Shown piece by piece: positions 35,830 through 47,660 of a stretch of 64,000 nt of DNA. A program made the position numbers and the translations under genes. Numbering within the stretch: position 1 is the stretch's first letter; every line of letters starts with the position of its first letter. The stretch is from NCBI GenBank assembly GCA_008973525.1, contig WACJ01000267.1, positions 248,001-312,000 of the forward strand, in the 5' to 3' direction. The DNA comes from Stenopsyche tienmushanensis (lineage: Eukaryota > Arthropoda > Insecta > Trichoptera > Stenopsychidae). The notes under the pieces are model-generated. The model worked only from the letters and a program-made list of their open reading frames with translations, was not told where the DNA came from and did no database searches.

Positions 35830-37600
35830 CATTTTATCGAATTTCTTAACAAGTATTCGTTTGAAAGATGTTTGAATCGTCAAAAAGTCTTGTAGAATTT
35901 TCGATCAATGTTGATATTAAATTAGTTATCTCAGATTCAATATAACTTTATTAAAATCATGCAACTGATATCAAAGTTATCTTCATGAGAGACTTTTGAA
36001 GAGTATGAATTTATTAATGATTTCTTATACATTTAAATTATTGTTGCAAATCCAGTCACTCATAGACAGTGCTGTGTTATTTTATTGATCGTCTCAGTGT
36101 TTACTCTTTCATTGATGTTCCAAGAAATCAGAGTAAACGTGGATCAAAGCGATTGATCGATCGGGTATATCAACACTTTTTAAGCGGGCGTTTGTTTATT
36201 GTTTTTCGTCATGTTCACGGGAACACGAACCTGACGAATTGTTCGAAATATCGGCCAGAGGTAAAATTTTAATTTTACCAATATATATTTGGATAATTGA
36301 GTTACTGCTATGTTTTTGTATTGCTTTAAGTATATGGTCCAATCAGTACCTCGATTTCGTCTCTATTTACCAATCGAATACCCAATAAGTGAAATTGGTT
36401 AATTACCAATGAACGTATTATTTTAATTTGTATTTGCTATTAAAATAGCACTATAAAAGGGTGGCGAACAGACAAATGATATTTTAATGCGACCGTCGTT
36501 CAACAAAAATAGAAGAGAGGTTCGATTGCAATTCGATACCGGGTAATAACTGAAAGCTAATGGGGCGAGTGTTAAATTTCATGCCACAATTTCAGTGTCA
36601 TCAAAGTCCTTCTGACGCATTGCCCCTCGTTTGCTGAAATACTATTTTTCAGCATAACGAGCGTATTTTCAGATCGGCAACAATACCAACGAGATATTCC
36701 GAGTAAAAATATTTTTCCTCCTTATTGACGGGAATAACCGGATTGAAATAATTTCCCGCTGACGCCTTTTCAGAAAGGAGCTCTGAAAATATTCATGTAA
36801 ACAGAGACGAGTCCGAAATTGGGGCGCCCGTTTGTTTTTCTGTCATTTGTACACACCTGTATGCGAGCATATATGAATATTTAATGGTTCCGCACTGGAA
36901 TTTTTACACGGTAAGCAGAACGTATTTAGTGAAGCCGGTTTCGATGAGGCGATGTTGTGCGAGGCCTGTTACATAACAATTTTATTATAATTTTGCAACG
37001 ATATCGCCGAGAGCGCGGCAATGGGTTAAAGAGTTGTTACACGGGCTATTGTCGAGTAGTTTAACTCGAAACTGGTTTGGTCGGTGCAACGAAAATGAAC
37101 TCGCTCGATGGAAGTACCAAACCTGGATGAAGATCAGACCGAACCGCTTTAGGCAATGTGTGGTCGTTGATCTCTTTGGCTATTGCAGTTTGAGTCCTAC
37201 CGTTATGCTACACTTTCATATCGCAGCCATAACCCGGTGCCCGAACATAATGTGTTGAGACAGGCGCTCGGTCTTCCATGCATAATCACTTCCTTCAAAA
37301 TAAGTCATTTATTTTATATCATCATACTATAAACATGAAAATAAAATAACATCTTTACAAAATATTTTTTGAATACCAATTAAAATTATTTATTTTGAAG
37401 GGCAAAACTATCCTAGTAGACATAGACAAATATTTCAGTTTATAAATTGTTGATTCAATTGTGTCCTTTTATTGATATTTGAACGACTATTTCTTATTAA
37501 ATGGGATCCAGGACGACTTTATTAACCTCGGTGTTCAATTTTTCAGATCCAGGAAATCAGGCTAAAACTGGATCAAACCAAATAACTGGAAATATTAATA
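35830..37600. other. Unassigned; less AT-rich single-copy island at 36470-37260
   Basis: No repeat family or coding domain recognised. The 74-residue frame at 37034-37258 has no motif. 37545-37610 shows weak similarity to 18110-18190. Confidence 0.4.
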
Positions 37601-37604
37601 CTTC

Positions 37605-37890
37605 CCTTTAATCTAGTGTTTATACGGTGCAAATCAGGAATGTTACAGTTTATTAAGATTTCAACATTGTGGACATTCATAACAAATTTCGAAACATGTA
37701 TAATTGTGCACAATGACTTTATATTAAAATCTACAAAGTTATTTTTTTGTGTACAAGTAGTTTACGTTATTTATAGTTAAATAGACTTCATCTAATTTCG
37801 TGCTAAAGTGGCTAGGGCTTCATATTGCAGGCATATATTGCAACATTCGAAGCATTGTAAAATTAAGTATATATAATATTTATTCTAAGC
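37605..37890 (+). repeat. Family E repeat, copy E3
   Basis: GGAATGTTACAGTTTATTAA, AAAATCTACAAAGTTATTTT, GTACAAGTAGTTTACGTTA, CATCTAATTTCGTGC, GTGGCTAGGGC and a degraded ATATTTATTCTAAGCAG, in E1 order. Confidence 0.75.
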
Positions 37891-37960
37891 AGAATTATTA
37901 CAAAAATAATGTCGTAACTATATACAAAAATACAATCTGCAGAAATTATTTTTGAAGGTA

Positions 37961-38516
37961 CGAGTGTAGGCTGAAAACTAATGCACACATACTTACAGAG
38001 CGCGAACAAAATCAAATGGCAAGATCTGACAAAAAGTATATTAAAGTACAATTCTTACGTTTCAAAATCATATATTTATTATTTGACATGGTCATCGTTA
38101 AGGTTGACATATTTCTGCCAACGTGTAACAAGTTTTTTTATTCCGTCGTTGAAAAATTGTTCCATTTTTCTCAAATCTCGTACATGACCTCCACTGTATG
38201 TTTTATCAACAATTAGGGCTTTTTCAAGTTGGCAACCATGAAATTTTATTACCTATCGATTCACAATAAACCTATAATAATACTTAAACGATGATGAATC
38301 TCAGTAGGAGTCATTTTTTCAGCAGTTAAACAATATGACAAAACACTACAACAAATTCCCATAATTCTGCTTCTCAAAATATACTGGATTAACGTAACGA
38401 TCTTAAAGCTTAAATTGAGAAGGAATATTACTTCCATATGCCGTCTGGCGCGTTTCTGAAGATCATTTCATTCGCGATCTACAAGCATGTGTGCATTAGT
38501 TTTCAGCCTGTCCTCG
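37961..38516 (-). mobile_element. Mariner-like element MLE8, internally deleted, both inverted ends present
   Basis: 556-bp element with 30-bp terminal inverted repeats: CGAGTGTAGGCTGAAAACTA at the left and, on the other strand, CGAGGACAGGCTGAAAACTA at the right, both followed by ATGCACACAT; they differ only at positions 5-7. TA flanks both sides (37959-37960, 38517-38518), the mariner target. The minus strand keeps the transposase C-terminus: RKMEQFFNDGIKKLVTRWQK then YVNLNDDHVK and a stop near 38080. No catalytic residues remain, so this is a mariner-derived MITE needing transposase in trans. Distinct lineage from MLE1-3 by its C-terminus. Confidence 0.9.
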
Positions 38517-38530
38517 TAATATAAATTAGG

Positions 38531-38856
38531 CACATAGGCCTGTTTTTATGCGATAGATAGTTCCATAAGGAGTCGCATATAAAAAATCGAATAAAAAAGA
38601 TTTGAACTACATAGAAAACTGATGGATAAGTTCCATTATTTTAAAAAACCGCATAACTTCAAATCATTGTGATTTAATGTACCAAAAATCGCATAAAAAA
38701 GTAATATAAATAAAACACAATACATTTTTTTTGTGCGAATTCGCATAAAAAAAAGCTTTGTCCTCTATAGAAAAATGAGGGATGTTTTCATTATTTTTAA
38801 AACCGCATAACTTCAAATTCGCATTAAAAAGATCCGCATAAAAACAGACCTAAGTG
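38531..38856. mobile_element. Family B element, copy B4
   Basis: 326 bp. The left end is decayed (CACATAGGCCTGTTTTTATG), the right end GCATAAAAACAGACCTAAGT plus G, with TA at 38857-38858. Contains AACCGCATAACTTCAAATC and ATTCGCATAAAAAAAAGC as in other short copies. Lies 12 bp beyond the right TA of MLE8. Confidence 0.8.
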
Positions 38857-38859
38857 TAT

Positions 38860-40255
38860 ATGATGAATTTATAAAAACAAAATCAATTGATGAAATCATT
38901 TACCGCATAAATCAAGTCCATTGACTCTGAATATGACTCTAATGATATGGTCTTTCACACATCGAATAAATCACTACATTTCGTCAATATCACAGCATTA
39001 TTGCGATTAAATCTATTACATATCGATTGGGTTTGACCAAAAAAATAAATGGTTTTACACGGACCAATCTTCAATTTGCCAATCAGATTACAATCTTGAT
39101 TTACGCGGACGTTTTTGGGAAACGTATCTCTCGTGTAAATCGAGCAATATTTAAACAATACATAGATAGATAGATTGTATCGGGATTTTGTTTAGTTTTT
39201 ATGAATATCAATATTTTATAATTTTATGATGGAATAAATTGAATACAAACCCATCAATTTAAATATATATAGGATAAATTTAAATATATAAAGTTTTCTT
39301 AAGACGTAAGCAATCTCAACCGCAAATAGACAGCTAGATTTATGGGCCAGAAAAAGCGGTTGTTATTGAAAATTGTCGTTTTCTTTCCTAATTCTATGGG
39401 AATTTATTGATCTATATCTAATATTTATCAATTGGTCAACCATAGACAAATCAAGAATATGCAAATAAGAATCCGGCTTAGTAACTTCCACTTTTTTAAT
39501 GATTTGGTTCATTAATTTCATCTTGATTGTTTATCAAATGGATGATCGTTTTTTAAAAAATAATTTATTTATTGTAGCTATTTTGAATCGAATCTCTTCT
39601 TCCTAATGTAATTAATTAATTGGGCAGTAATTATTGTATATTTTGCCTCTATAAAGCCATAAATTCGGACGGCATTCCTATGAAATAAATCAAGCCCGTT
39701 CCGAGAACATTTGGACAAGTCGAAGCCTCAATTCGTCCATCGGAATGAGGTTGTAAAAATTCAATAAATCATCACAGAAACATCTTTTTAGTTTCTCGTT
39801 ATCGTAATTACAGGTTTGAGTCCTTCAGTAGTCTTCGGAGAGCTTATTGCCTGCACGTTAAATATTCATACCGTGAAGACCTTTCAGAGGCGATTTATGG
39901 AATATTTGTACCAATTCAACTTGTCAAAAACAAAATACGAATTTAGTATGCAAATTGTGCGATATTTTCGTATTAAATTACGTCGGTCTAATACGAGGAA
40001 TTACGTCGGGACACGCGATTTAACATATAATATTATGAGTACTTCGACATATGTAATTGCAATTTGGCGACTGATTTGCGCCTCGCCGCTCTTCGATCGT
40101 ATCGCCGCCATGCGAAATTGAAGCGAACGACAAAATTGCATCGACAATATATTTGACATTTTAAATACCGGACGTATCAAATCCATCGAGTTTATTTAAA
40201 TAAAAATGGCGACAAATCAATCCAAAAGACATGTATGTGACAACATATGAAGCTA
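38860..40255. other. Unassigned; less AT-rich island at 39650-40200
   Basis: No repeat family recognised. Overlapping opposite-strand frames at 39816-40186 (101 and 61 residues) have no motif. Possibly constrained single-copy DNA. Confidence 0.4.
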
Positions 40256-40256
40256 G

Positions 40257-40651
40257 TTAACCCGTTGATGAGGAATTTTGCATATGATGCGAATGAACAC
40301 GAGCAATAATGAATATTTTCGCATGTTGAGTGCGGAGATTAGTGAATCGGATACAGAGACAGAGCGAGTGTCTTGCGTCTACACATCTAAATATTCATTT
40401 TCAATACCATGATCAATTATCAACAGATAACGACAAAATAAACATTGTAATGTAATTTGTCCGTATCCGTTTGAAAACCAATTATTTTGTTACTAAAACT
40501 AAAGACACACATGTGCATTGTTTATGTTTACGCGAAGATATGAACGAATATTGTGTGCTATCGACGGTGTTAAGGTTCATTTATTGATATACAAGCTTCA
40601 TTAACGCTGCATGGTCTTAAGAGAAAAGTGGATTTGTGTGGAGAACTAGTC
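40257..40651 (+). repeat. Family A piggyBac-like short element, copy A6 (5' end intact)
   Basis: Starts TTAACCCGTTGATGAGG (TTAA 40257-40260), then ATTAGTGAATCGGATACAGA, CAATTATCAACAGATAACG, ACACATGTGCATTGTTTATG, ATTGTGTGCTATCGACGGTG and GCTTCATTAACGCTGC. Homology ends at GGATTTGTGTGGAGAAC, about 70 bp before B5. Confidence 0.8.
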
Positions 40652-40720
40652 GATAATGATTGTGTGTGTGTAACTAGTCGATTACACAAACACAATTTAT
40701 TAGTATTTTGTTTTAATATA

Positions 40721-41133
40721 CACTTGGGTCTGTTTTTATGCGATAGATATATTCCACGGAGATTCGCATATAAAAAATATCGCATAAAAAAATACTTGAA
40801 CTACATATAAAACTGAGGGATAGTTTCCGTCATTTATAAAAACCGCATAACTTCAAATAATAAAGATAGAATGTATCAAAAATCGCATAAAAAAGATTTA
40901 TAGAAAATAATATAAACAAAAACACAATACAAATCATTTTTCTTAATTTTTCTATGGTCGATTCGCCCAGGTTGAGATTTGTTTATCTCACTAGTATTAA
41001 TCACATTTTTTTTATGCGAATTCGCATAAAAAAACTTTGTCGTCTATATAAAAATGAGTGACAGGTTTCATTATTTGTGAAAACCGCATAACTTCAAAAT
41101 CGCATAAAAAAGATCCGCATAAAAACAGACTCA
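40721..41133. mobile_element. Family B element, copy B5 (right end clipped)
   Basis: Left end CACTTGGGTCTGTTTTTATG with TA at 40719-40720. Right end GCATAAAAACAGACTCA lacks the final CAAGTG and TA. Several A/T-rich subterminal GCATAAAAAA blocks; no coding remnant. Confidence 0.8.
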
Positions 41134-41139
41134 TCTCGG

Positions 41140-43580
41140 AATCACTTTACAAAAGTGCACTTTGTTACCTAGGGATAAATTGACGTGCCAATCATTTTTA
41201 ATGATTTTCTAAGTCCAATTCTTCTATGTACCAATTGCTTAAGATCTTGCCTAGGATATGATTTTCTTTAAAATATATATTACCTGATTTATTTCAAGTC
41301 TTTGTGTAAAAATAACGGCTAAACCGTACGTATTAAATTTGAGTCCAAATATGTACATTTTTTACTGTTGAAAATTTTAAATATAAAACACGGCAATAAA
41401 TTTTAATATCCCATAAATAACATTAACAAATCCGAGGATTTTGGCGCCTCTCCGCAAATGCGTCCTTCGTCGGAACTAATCTTCAAATTTACAACATTGT
41501 AAAACTACCGCTACACCTTATTTGCGTTTCATTGTAACAATGTCTTATCGTCTCGTGGCAACATTTTATTCGTTCAGGAGTCGTATAATATAAGAGCGCG
41601 ATTTCGTCTTTGTTCCGGTGGTATTTTTATGATGTTCGAATGGGTTCCACCGTGAAATTGTTGCGTTTTTTCAAACGCAATTTGTCAATGATCCCGGATT
41701 AATCCGTATGCATTTTCCGCGAAATGTTTGCTTTGGGCTCGAATCGAACTGTGTGCGTTTCTGCAAGGAATGTAGGCAAAACCGCGCAAAAAATCAAATT
41801 ACTCAACGGCCACAGTTTTGATATTTTTCATATGGACGAAATTGATTTCGGTAAATTGGACACAGATCAATGAGCAAAATGCTTGCGCATTCTCTGCTAC
41901 GAATATTTCGCGTATAAGTTCTCCAATTTCATGTAAACTGGACGCTTGAAATTCGATTACTCCAATCTTTTTTTGTATGAATGGATGCAATAGTAAAAAG
42001 GTTGTCCATTTTCACAAAGCGTGAACAATTAGATGCGGTTTTTCAATCTGTCCATATTTGCTAAAAATGCTCTAACAATTCATATATCTTCCGGTTCATT
42101 CACTCCCATACGATGATAAATATTTGCCGACGTCGTGCTCGTAATTATTTTTTCCCAGTAGTGCAGCCAAATGACGTCTAATCTAGTGGTTCTCAAAATG
42201 TGGCCACTAATTATGCTAATTAGCATTGATGCATTTTTTAAAACGGTTTCCCACCCAAGCGGACCGTTTGAGTGATGTTGAGTTTCGCTCTTAATTGATA
42301 TTTAATTGGGGTTAAAACTCGGCACTCCCAGTCGAAGGTTGTTTGTGACATTCAAAGCTACACACGATCGTTTATCTTCAATGCTCGTATACACAAGAAA
42401 CCGTTGTGCAATGTGCATTTGTTGCACCACCGACATAACCGAGTGCATTATTAGTAAATTAAAAATGCAACGCGATGCAAAAGTTAATTACCAGACGTTC
42501 GTGTTTACCGCATTGCTACGTCCGTGGATTTCTTTGTTTCTATACTTATGTAATCTGACCCGGCTGGGGGTTTCAGGATCGATATCAATTTAATTACAAA
42601 CAGATTCTGGCATTAGGACGGCCCTTTCAATTAAAAACGTATAAGAGCTGCATTTGTCCCCAGAACAAAAAGAATTATTAATAAATTCACTATGGCTGTA
42701 GAACAGAACGCGATGCATAAAACCGTATAATTTGCATTCGGACATTGATAAAAACGTATTGCAATTGCGTCGTCAAAAGTCATGATACTGTTGTACATAA
42801 CTATGATAGAAAGTGTTTAGACGCTACGTTGCTCCGTGATCCTACAGATTATATGTTTGTATGTTCAATCGGTCCAATTTTCGGACCGCTGATATGACGA
42901 ATGAGCGCCTCGCGATCGGATGCCATAACATAACGACAACGAAGAAAAGAGAATTAGACAACTTAGTATATATATATATTATAAAAACGGACAGAGTGAA
43001 TCCGTTTTGTTTCGTGTAAATTAGAATGGTCGAGTAAAATAAAAACCATGTGCAACTCTCGAATGGTATTCTGCGTTTTGCGCCCCAAGCCAAGTTGCGC
43101 CCGTTGTACGTTTAATTTTGATATTAATATAACACATTTCAGACTGTTTTCACAAAAACTTACGGCATACATTAATATAATAATTATTTTCAATATATGG
43201 AGCGCGTGCCAGCGTGATAAAATACAAAAAGTGATGATGATTTAATTGATGATATGGATCGTAAAATAAGGAAGATCTTCACAGTCGCATATATCGTAAC
43301 TATTGAATTTTATGGTGTAAAAAAATATTTTTTTGTAATTTCAATAATTCAGTAAAATTTTGAATATTCACAACACACTTTTGCAATGAAACTAATTAAA
43401 CAAATGATATTTATAAATTATTTTTTGTGTGCAAAAAGTTCAAACTACAAAACACGCGTTTTTAAGTGAGCGGATCGGAATGAGTTATATTAGCTAATCA
43501 AATACATACAAAACTCGTAAAAAGCGACCGATTTATTTATTAGGGAACCGGGTTTTATTGAAATTTTGTAAGCTAATAAT
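41140..43580. other. Unassigned, mostly single-copy, less AT-rich region
   Basis: One of the longest repeat-free stretches in the window. 41400-42600 is relatively GC-rich for this DNA. Open frames up to 95 residues (42306-42593) show no domain. A homeodomain/POU-like palindrome lies at 42213-42226. Confidence 0.4.
42213..42226. promoter_or_regulatory. Palindromic homeodomain/POU-like site
   Basis: ATGCTAATTAGCAT is a perfect 14-bp palindrome containing TAATTA and ATGCTAAT, which resemble homeodomain and POU-domain recognition sequences. It lies in single-copy DNA. Binding is not shown, and in AT-rich sequence such motifs can arise by chance. Confidence 0.25.
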
Positions 43581-43587
43581 GAGTTTA

Positions 43588-44455
43588 CACTTGGGTCTGT
43601 TTTTATGCGGATCTTTTATTAGAAGTTATGCGGTTTTTCTATAGAGGACAAAGCTTTTTTTATGCGAATGCGCATTAAAAAAATCTCAAATTAACACGTG
43701 CAAGTTACAACCGCTATAATGTAAGAGCGATGGGCGAATGGATTTGAAATTTTAAATCTGGTGTATTTGGTTTTTAAATGTCTCCATATTATGAACTGCG
43801 TAAAAAATAATAGTTGATCGTCGCAAAGTTTGAGTAATGAGCTAATTTAAAATCATGATAAACTTAGATGCTATATTTGTATGTCCATCACTTGATTAAA
43901 TTAACTTATCTGTCAAGATCGTCGCAGCGTGTATGAAGTCTGTATATAAATACACAAACACTGTCGATAGCACACAATATTCGGTAATTTATTTACGTAA
44001 ACATAAACATTACACTTGAAATCGATCCATTATGTCATTCACATATCATTATTAGTCGATAAATTTGGGTTAACGTACAATGTACGCAAGATACTCTCTC
44101 CGTCTCTGTTTCTCTTCAACATTGTGTCTTAACTCTTTAAGGAGTTAACTAGCGATTGCATTATAAAAAATACGATTTCAACATAGAAGGATAGTGAATA
44201 AATGTATGCTGCTTGATAACGATAATTTATACGATTATCGAGTAAAATAGACTCTGATAAAGCAAAGATGAATAAGTAATATTTTTATTTATATTGATTT
44301 TTTATAAACTTTTTTAATGCGTTTTTTGGTACGTTCTATCGCAATGATTTGAAGTTATGCGGTTTTTAAAACTAATGGAATCTATCACTCAGTTTTCTTT
44401 GTAATTCAAGTATTTTTTATGCGAATTTTTTATATGCCAAAAACAGACCCAAGTG
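43588..44455. mobile_element. Family B element, copy B6, interrupted by family A
   Basis: Left end CACTTGGGTCTGTTTTTATG, right end AACAGACCCAAGTG, TA on both sides (43586-43587, 44456-44457). 43770-43827 (GAACTGCGTAAAAAAT, GATCGTCGCAAAG) matches the transposase-tail segment of B8. In B8 that segment runs straight into GTGCGTTTTTTAGTATATTT; here the continuation ATGCGTTTTTTGGTACG appears only at about 44316, after an interruption that contains A7. Confidence 0.85.
43828..44158 (-). repeat. Family A piggyBac-like short element, copy A7, inside B6
   Basis: Reverse-complement copy: TTTGAGTAATGAGCTAATTT, TTAGATGCTATATTTGTATG, ACTGTCGATAGCACACAATA, ATTATTAGTCGATAAATTTG and ATACTCTCTCCGTCTCTG match A8. 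Ends are imperfect (TTTGAGTAATG at the left, TTAAGGAGTTAACT at the right); the TTAA target duplication is not clean. Confidence 0.75.
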
Positions 44456-44459
44456 TATT

Positions 44460-46465
44460 TTGTTTTGCTGATATTTGTATAAGTTTTCACACACAATTTT
44501 TTTTAAAAATATTTCCGAAAAACAAAACATAGTTTTTTATTACTCTGTGTGTTGGAAATATGTCTAATTTTATAAAAAGAACTTCAATACATCCTTATAA
44601 ACCAAATAATGTTAAAAAATAAACATTAACCATAATTATTGAATTAATTCATAAAAATATGCTTCCCGCACGTTATGTGTTAATACTATAATAAATAAAT
44701 ACATTTTTTTGGTGCGCATCTATCCATTATTTTTATGATAGTTGTTGCTCTTATTCGGTATTTTAGGATAATTGAATAGTATTTAAATTTTTGAGACTTA
44801 GTATTTTATAATCAGCGCATATCGAGACACGGTTCAGGAAACACATTTTTTTTGCCTTTAAAATTTCTTACCGAGCTATGGATTTATTGTTTTTGTTCTG
44901 TATTATTAATTGAATACAAGGCATGATTATTGCTTATGTTTTGTGATTTTTGGGCATCGACATCATGAATTTAAATAGCTGATGATGAGCTTTTATATTT
45001 AAAGTAACAATTAGAAAGTATCATAGACTTAAACATGATATGTTTGGTAACCTGAGATTCATCCTCATTCATTTCCTAATCCGATTCTGAATTCAGTATA
45101 GCTTCTTTTTTGATGTTGTGTGATTGAATGTGTTTAATACTAATACTATGCAAGCCATTATATTTATTATGAGAATCAATGGTCTCATTCATTCAAGAGA
45201 TGTACTATTATTAGATTGTTCACGATGATGACTGTGTCTAACGAAGCAAAATTGATGTTCTACTGCACTTTTTGCAAAGTCAATTAAACGTCGACGAATT
45301 TAGAGTACAAATAGGTCGGCGTACGAAAATATTTGCAAGGACCATAAAACGTGTTCACAATAAGAAGTTTTGTAGAGCGAATACGTGAAAACTTTATTGT
45401 TCGAGAGGCACGTCTTCCATTTCCATCCTTTTTTTTGTTGTAGAGAATCGATCCAATGAGACTATGAAGAGGCATTCAGCTGGAGACACACATGGCAATG
45501 CAATATTTACAAGCGGTGAAAAATGTGTTTGGGATGCCTTTTTAAATATTGATAAATCCGTATACGGCACTCACTACTATATTTTTTTGTATGTATATAT
45601 GCGGATATAAAATATTTGAATTTGAATTAATATTATAACGCTAATGTCAAAATGAAACTCGGACGGCTTTCGGCATAATACGTCTTTGTTTGTTTTATAG
45701 CCCCGAGTGATAAAAAAATGATTGTACGTGACCCATTTAATCATTTAGTCAAATATATTTTCATAGCAAATAGATCTTATTTTTGTAGCAATTCATTTGA
45801 ACCGAAAAATAAGCTGATAATTGGCGTCTTAAATGATAATCTTAAAAAAATAATTAATGTTCGCGAAATTTGAGGTCGTTCTGATTTTTAATCGACAGAA
45901 AAATGTATATTTTGAATATAGTCATTATTATTGGTAATATTTATAGTGGACAGTATTTGATCAAACAATTTCATTCTTGTTGCTATAAACCCTGAAGGTT
46001 TGTATTGCATGTACAGGGATCCAAATTTTTGATGATAAATATATGAGGTTTTACATAAACACAGATCAAGATCAAAAAACAAAACTTTTCAGAGTAAGAT
46101 GCTTGTGTTTTAACTATTGAGACAAATGCCTAGTCTCATGTCTTAATTATCTTGCTTTTCAAAACAACCGGTCAAGATGGTTTAATAATGCAACATATGC
46201 ATCACCGGCCACGAAAGTGTTAATGACTAAAATATTAAACCGGGTAGAAAAGAGGTGCGAAGAGCCCTGGATAAATCAATTGAAAGTTTGTCTAAAAATT
46301 GTTCTTTTTATTTCTGTACCAGTGGTGGATTTACTTATAAACGCAGAAGGCACATGCGTTTCGGGCCTCAAAACTTTAGGGGGTCTCAAAATATTTTTGA
46401 TATATCGCGTAATACAGGGAATCTAAGATTGAAATACCAATTAAACTAAACTAAAATTGGGGTAA
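44460..46465. other. Unassigned AT-rich sequence
   Basis: No gene recognised. TTAACAC-type ends occur at 44680 (CGCACGTTATGTGTTAA) and 46220 (GCCACGAAAGTGTTAA). A 63-residue minus frame at 45284-45475 is unrecognised. Confidence 0.4.
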
Positions 46466-46467
46466 AA

Positions 46468-46948
46468 GACACGGACTGAAACTCGCAAAATTCCCGATTT
46501 CCCGACAGATTATTTATTTCCATCGCTGCAGATGAATACTTATATACTAGAATGCTTTGATGTGATTCGTAATTATATTACGGAGGAATAAAAAAAAATC
46601 TGAACCCCGAATCTATTATATTTCATATCGATATTCCCATTATTAGAATCGAGGTGTAGTAAATACATCACCGGTAGGGAAAGGTTAATATAACAATTTG
46701 AAAAACATATATGTACTGTATATATGTATACATAGATCAGACAGTCAGTGCCCCTAGGCGTCGCCTAAGCTTGCTAATTAAGAGTTACGCCACTGTTTTC
46801 AAGCATCTAGATTTCGGCGGGAATGTCTCGATTTAGTAGCCTTCATCGTGCTGGTAAAAATTTCAATCGTGATTTTTTCGGGAATGCGTTTGCTAGTTCC
46901 GGGATTCATGAGCGCCTAAAACTGTCCGGGATCCCGGGATTGGATTCC
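46468..46948 (+). repeat. Family C element, copy C4
   Basis: Longest C copy: ACTCGCAAAATTCCCGATTT, CGCTGCAGATGAATACTTAT, TTTGATGTGATTCGTAATTA, GTAGTAAATACATCACCGGT, AGTGCCCCTAGGCGTCGCC, GTCTCGATTTAGTAGCC, and the end CCGGGATCCCGGGATTGGAT (from 46926). Lies next to, and points toward, the C-terminal side of MLE3. Confidence 0.8.
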
Positions 46949-47205
46949 TTACTCACCACTATCCTCAACAGGCTAGACATACAGGGGAGAACGGTTTTAG
47001 CCTGTTCGAACGGCGACTCGGCTAGGTACTACAAATGACTGAATCCATAATCCCCTGTAGTCCCTCATCTGCTGCAGCCCCCAGCAGTGAACCCGCGGTT
47101 GTATTCCCTTGAAATTAGCTTAATCTCGGTCCTTCCTCCTCCATCGCACCTTCGGGTGCACATAGTCTGAAGCTGGTCTTCCTGCGGAACCTTCTGTGTA
47201 AAACG
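46949..47205. other. GC-rich segment between family C and MLE3
   Basis: Markedly GC-rich relative to its surroundings (ACGGCGACTCGGCTAGG, GCTGCAGCCCCCAGCAG, CACCTTCGGGTGCA). Unmatched elsewhere in the window. The MLE3 open frame runs into it and ends there, so it is probably a fragment of another element or the host sequence at a deletion junction. Confidence 0.45.
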
Positions 47206-47660
47206 ATACAAATTTTTGTGACAGTGTTCCAGTTTGACCATTCTGGGCACCCATCTCACACACAACTTCTTGTAATTAAGTTTTTCTTCCATAATAACAC
47301 CAAGGAGACTTTGAGAAATGTCAGAAAAATCTTTCTGAAGGTCGTCAAACGTCACACGGCAATCATTTCGCATTTATTCTTCAAATTTCTGCATAAGTTC
47401 GCCAGAAATCATTGATGAGTATCAATACTCTGAACAATTTAACCCATTTCATGACATATTGTTGACTCTTCACATCACTACTATATTTTTTTATGAACTT
47501 CCAATGGAAATTTGCGTCGGTATTGTTATGCATAATCAAAAAACCGATGAACGTGCTGATCTCGCACGGATCGGAGGTGTTGGAAGCGCGCGACGACCTC
47601 TCCATCGGAAGAATTTACTGTGACTGTACAAAATGGCCGATAAACACGCGGAACACATCA
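47206..47660 (-). mobile_element. Mariner-like element relic MLE3, 3'-truncated
   Basis: The minus strand from 47660 has the 5' region shared with MLE1 and MLE2 (CGGCCATTTTGTACAGTCAC, CAGTAAATTCTTCCG), then a decayed N-terminal frame (FIGFLIMHNNTDANFHWKF, KYSSDVKSQQYVMKWVKLF), then CRVTFDDLQKDFSDISQSLL and KLCVRWVPRMVKLEH. Homology stops at about 47206, just after the linker motif. Catalytic domain and C-terminus are absent. Non-functional. Confidence 0.8.
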
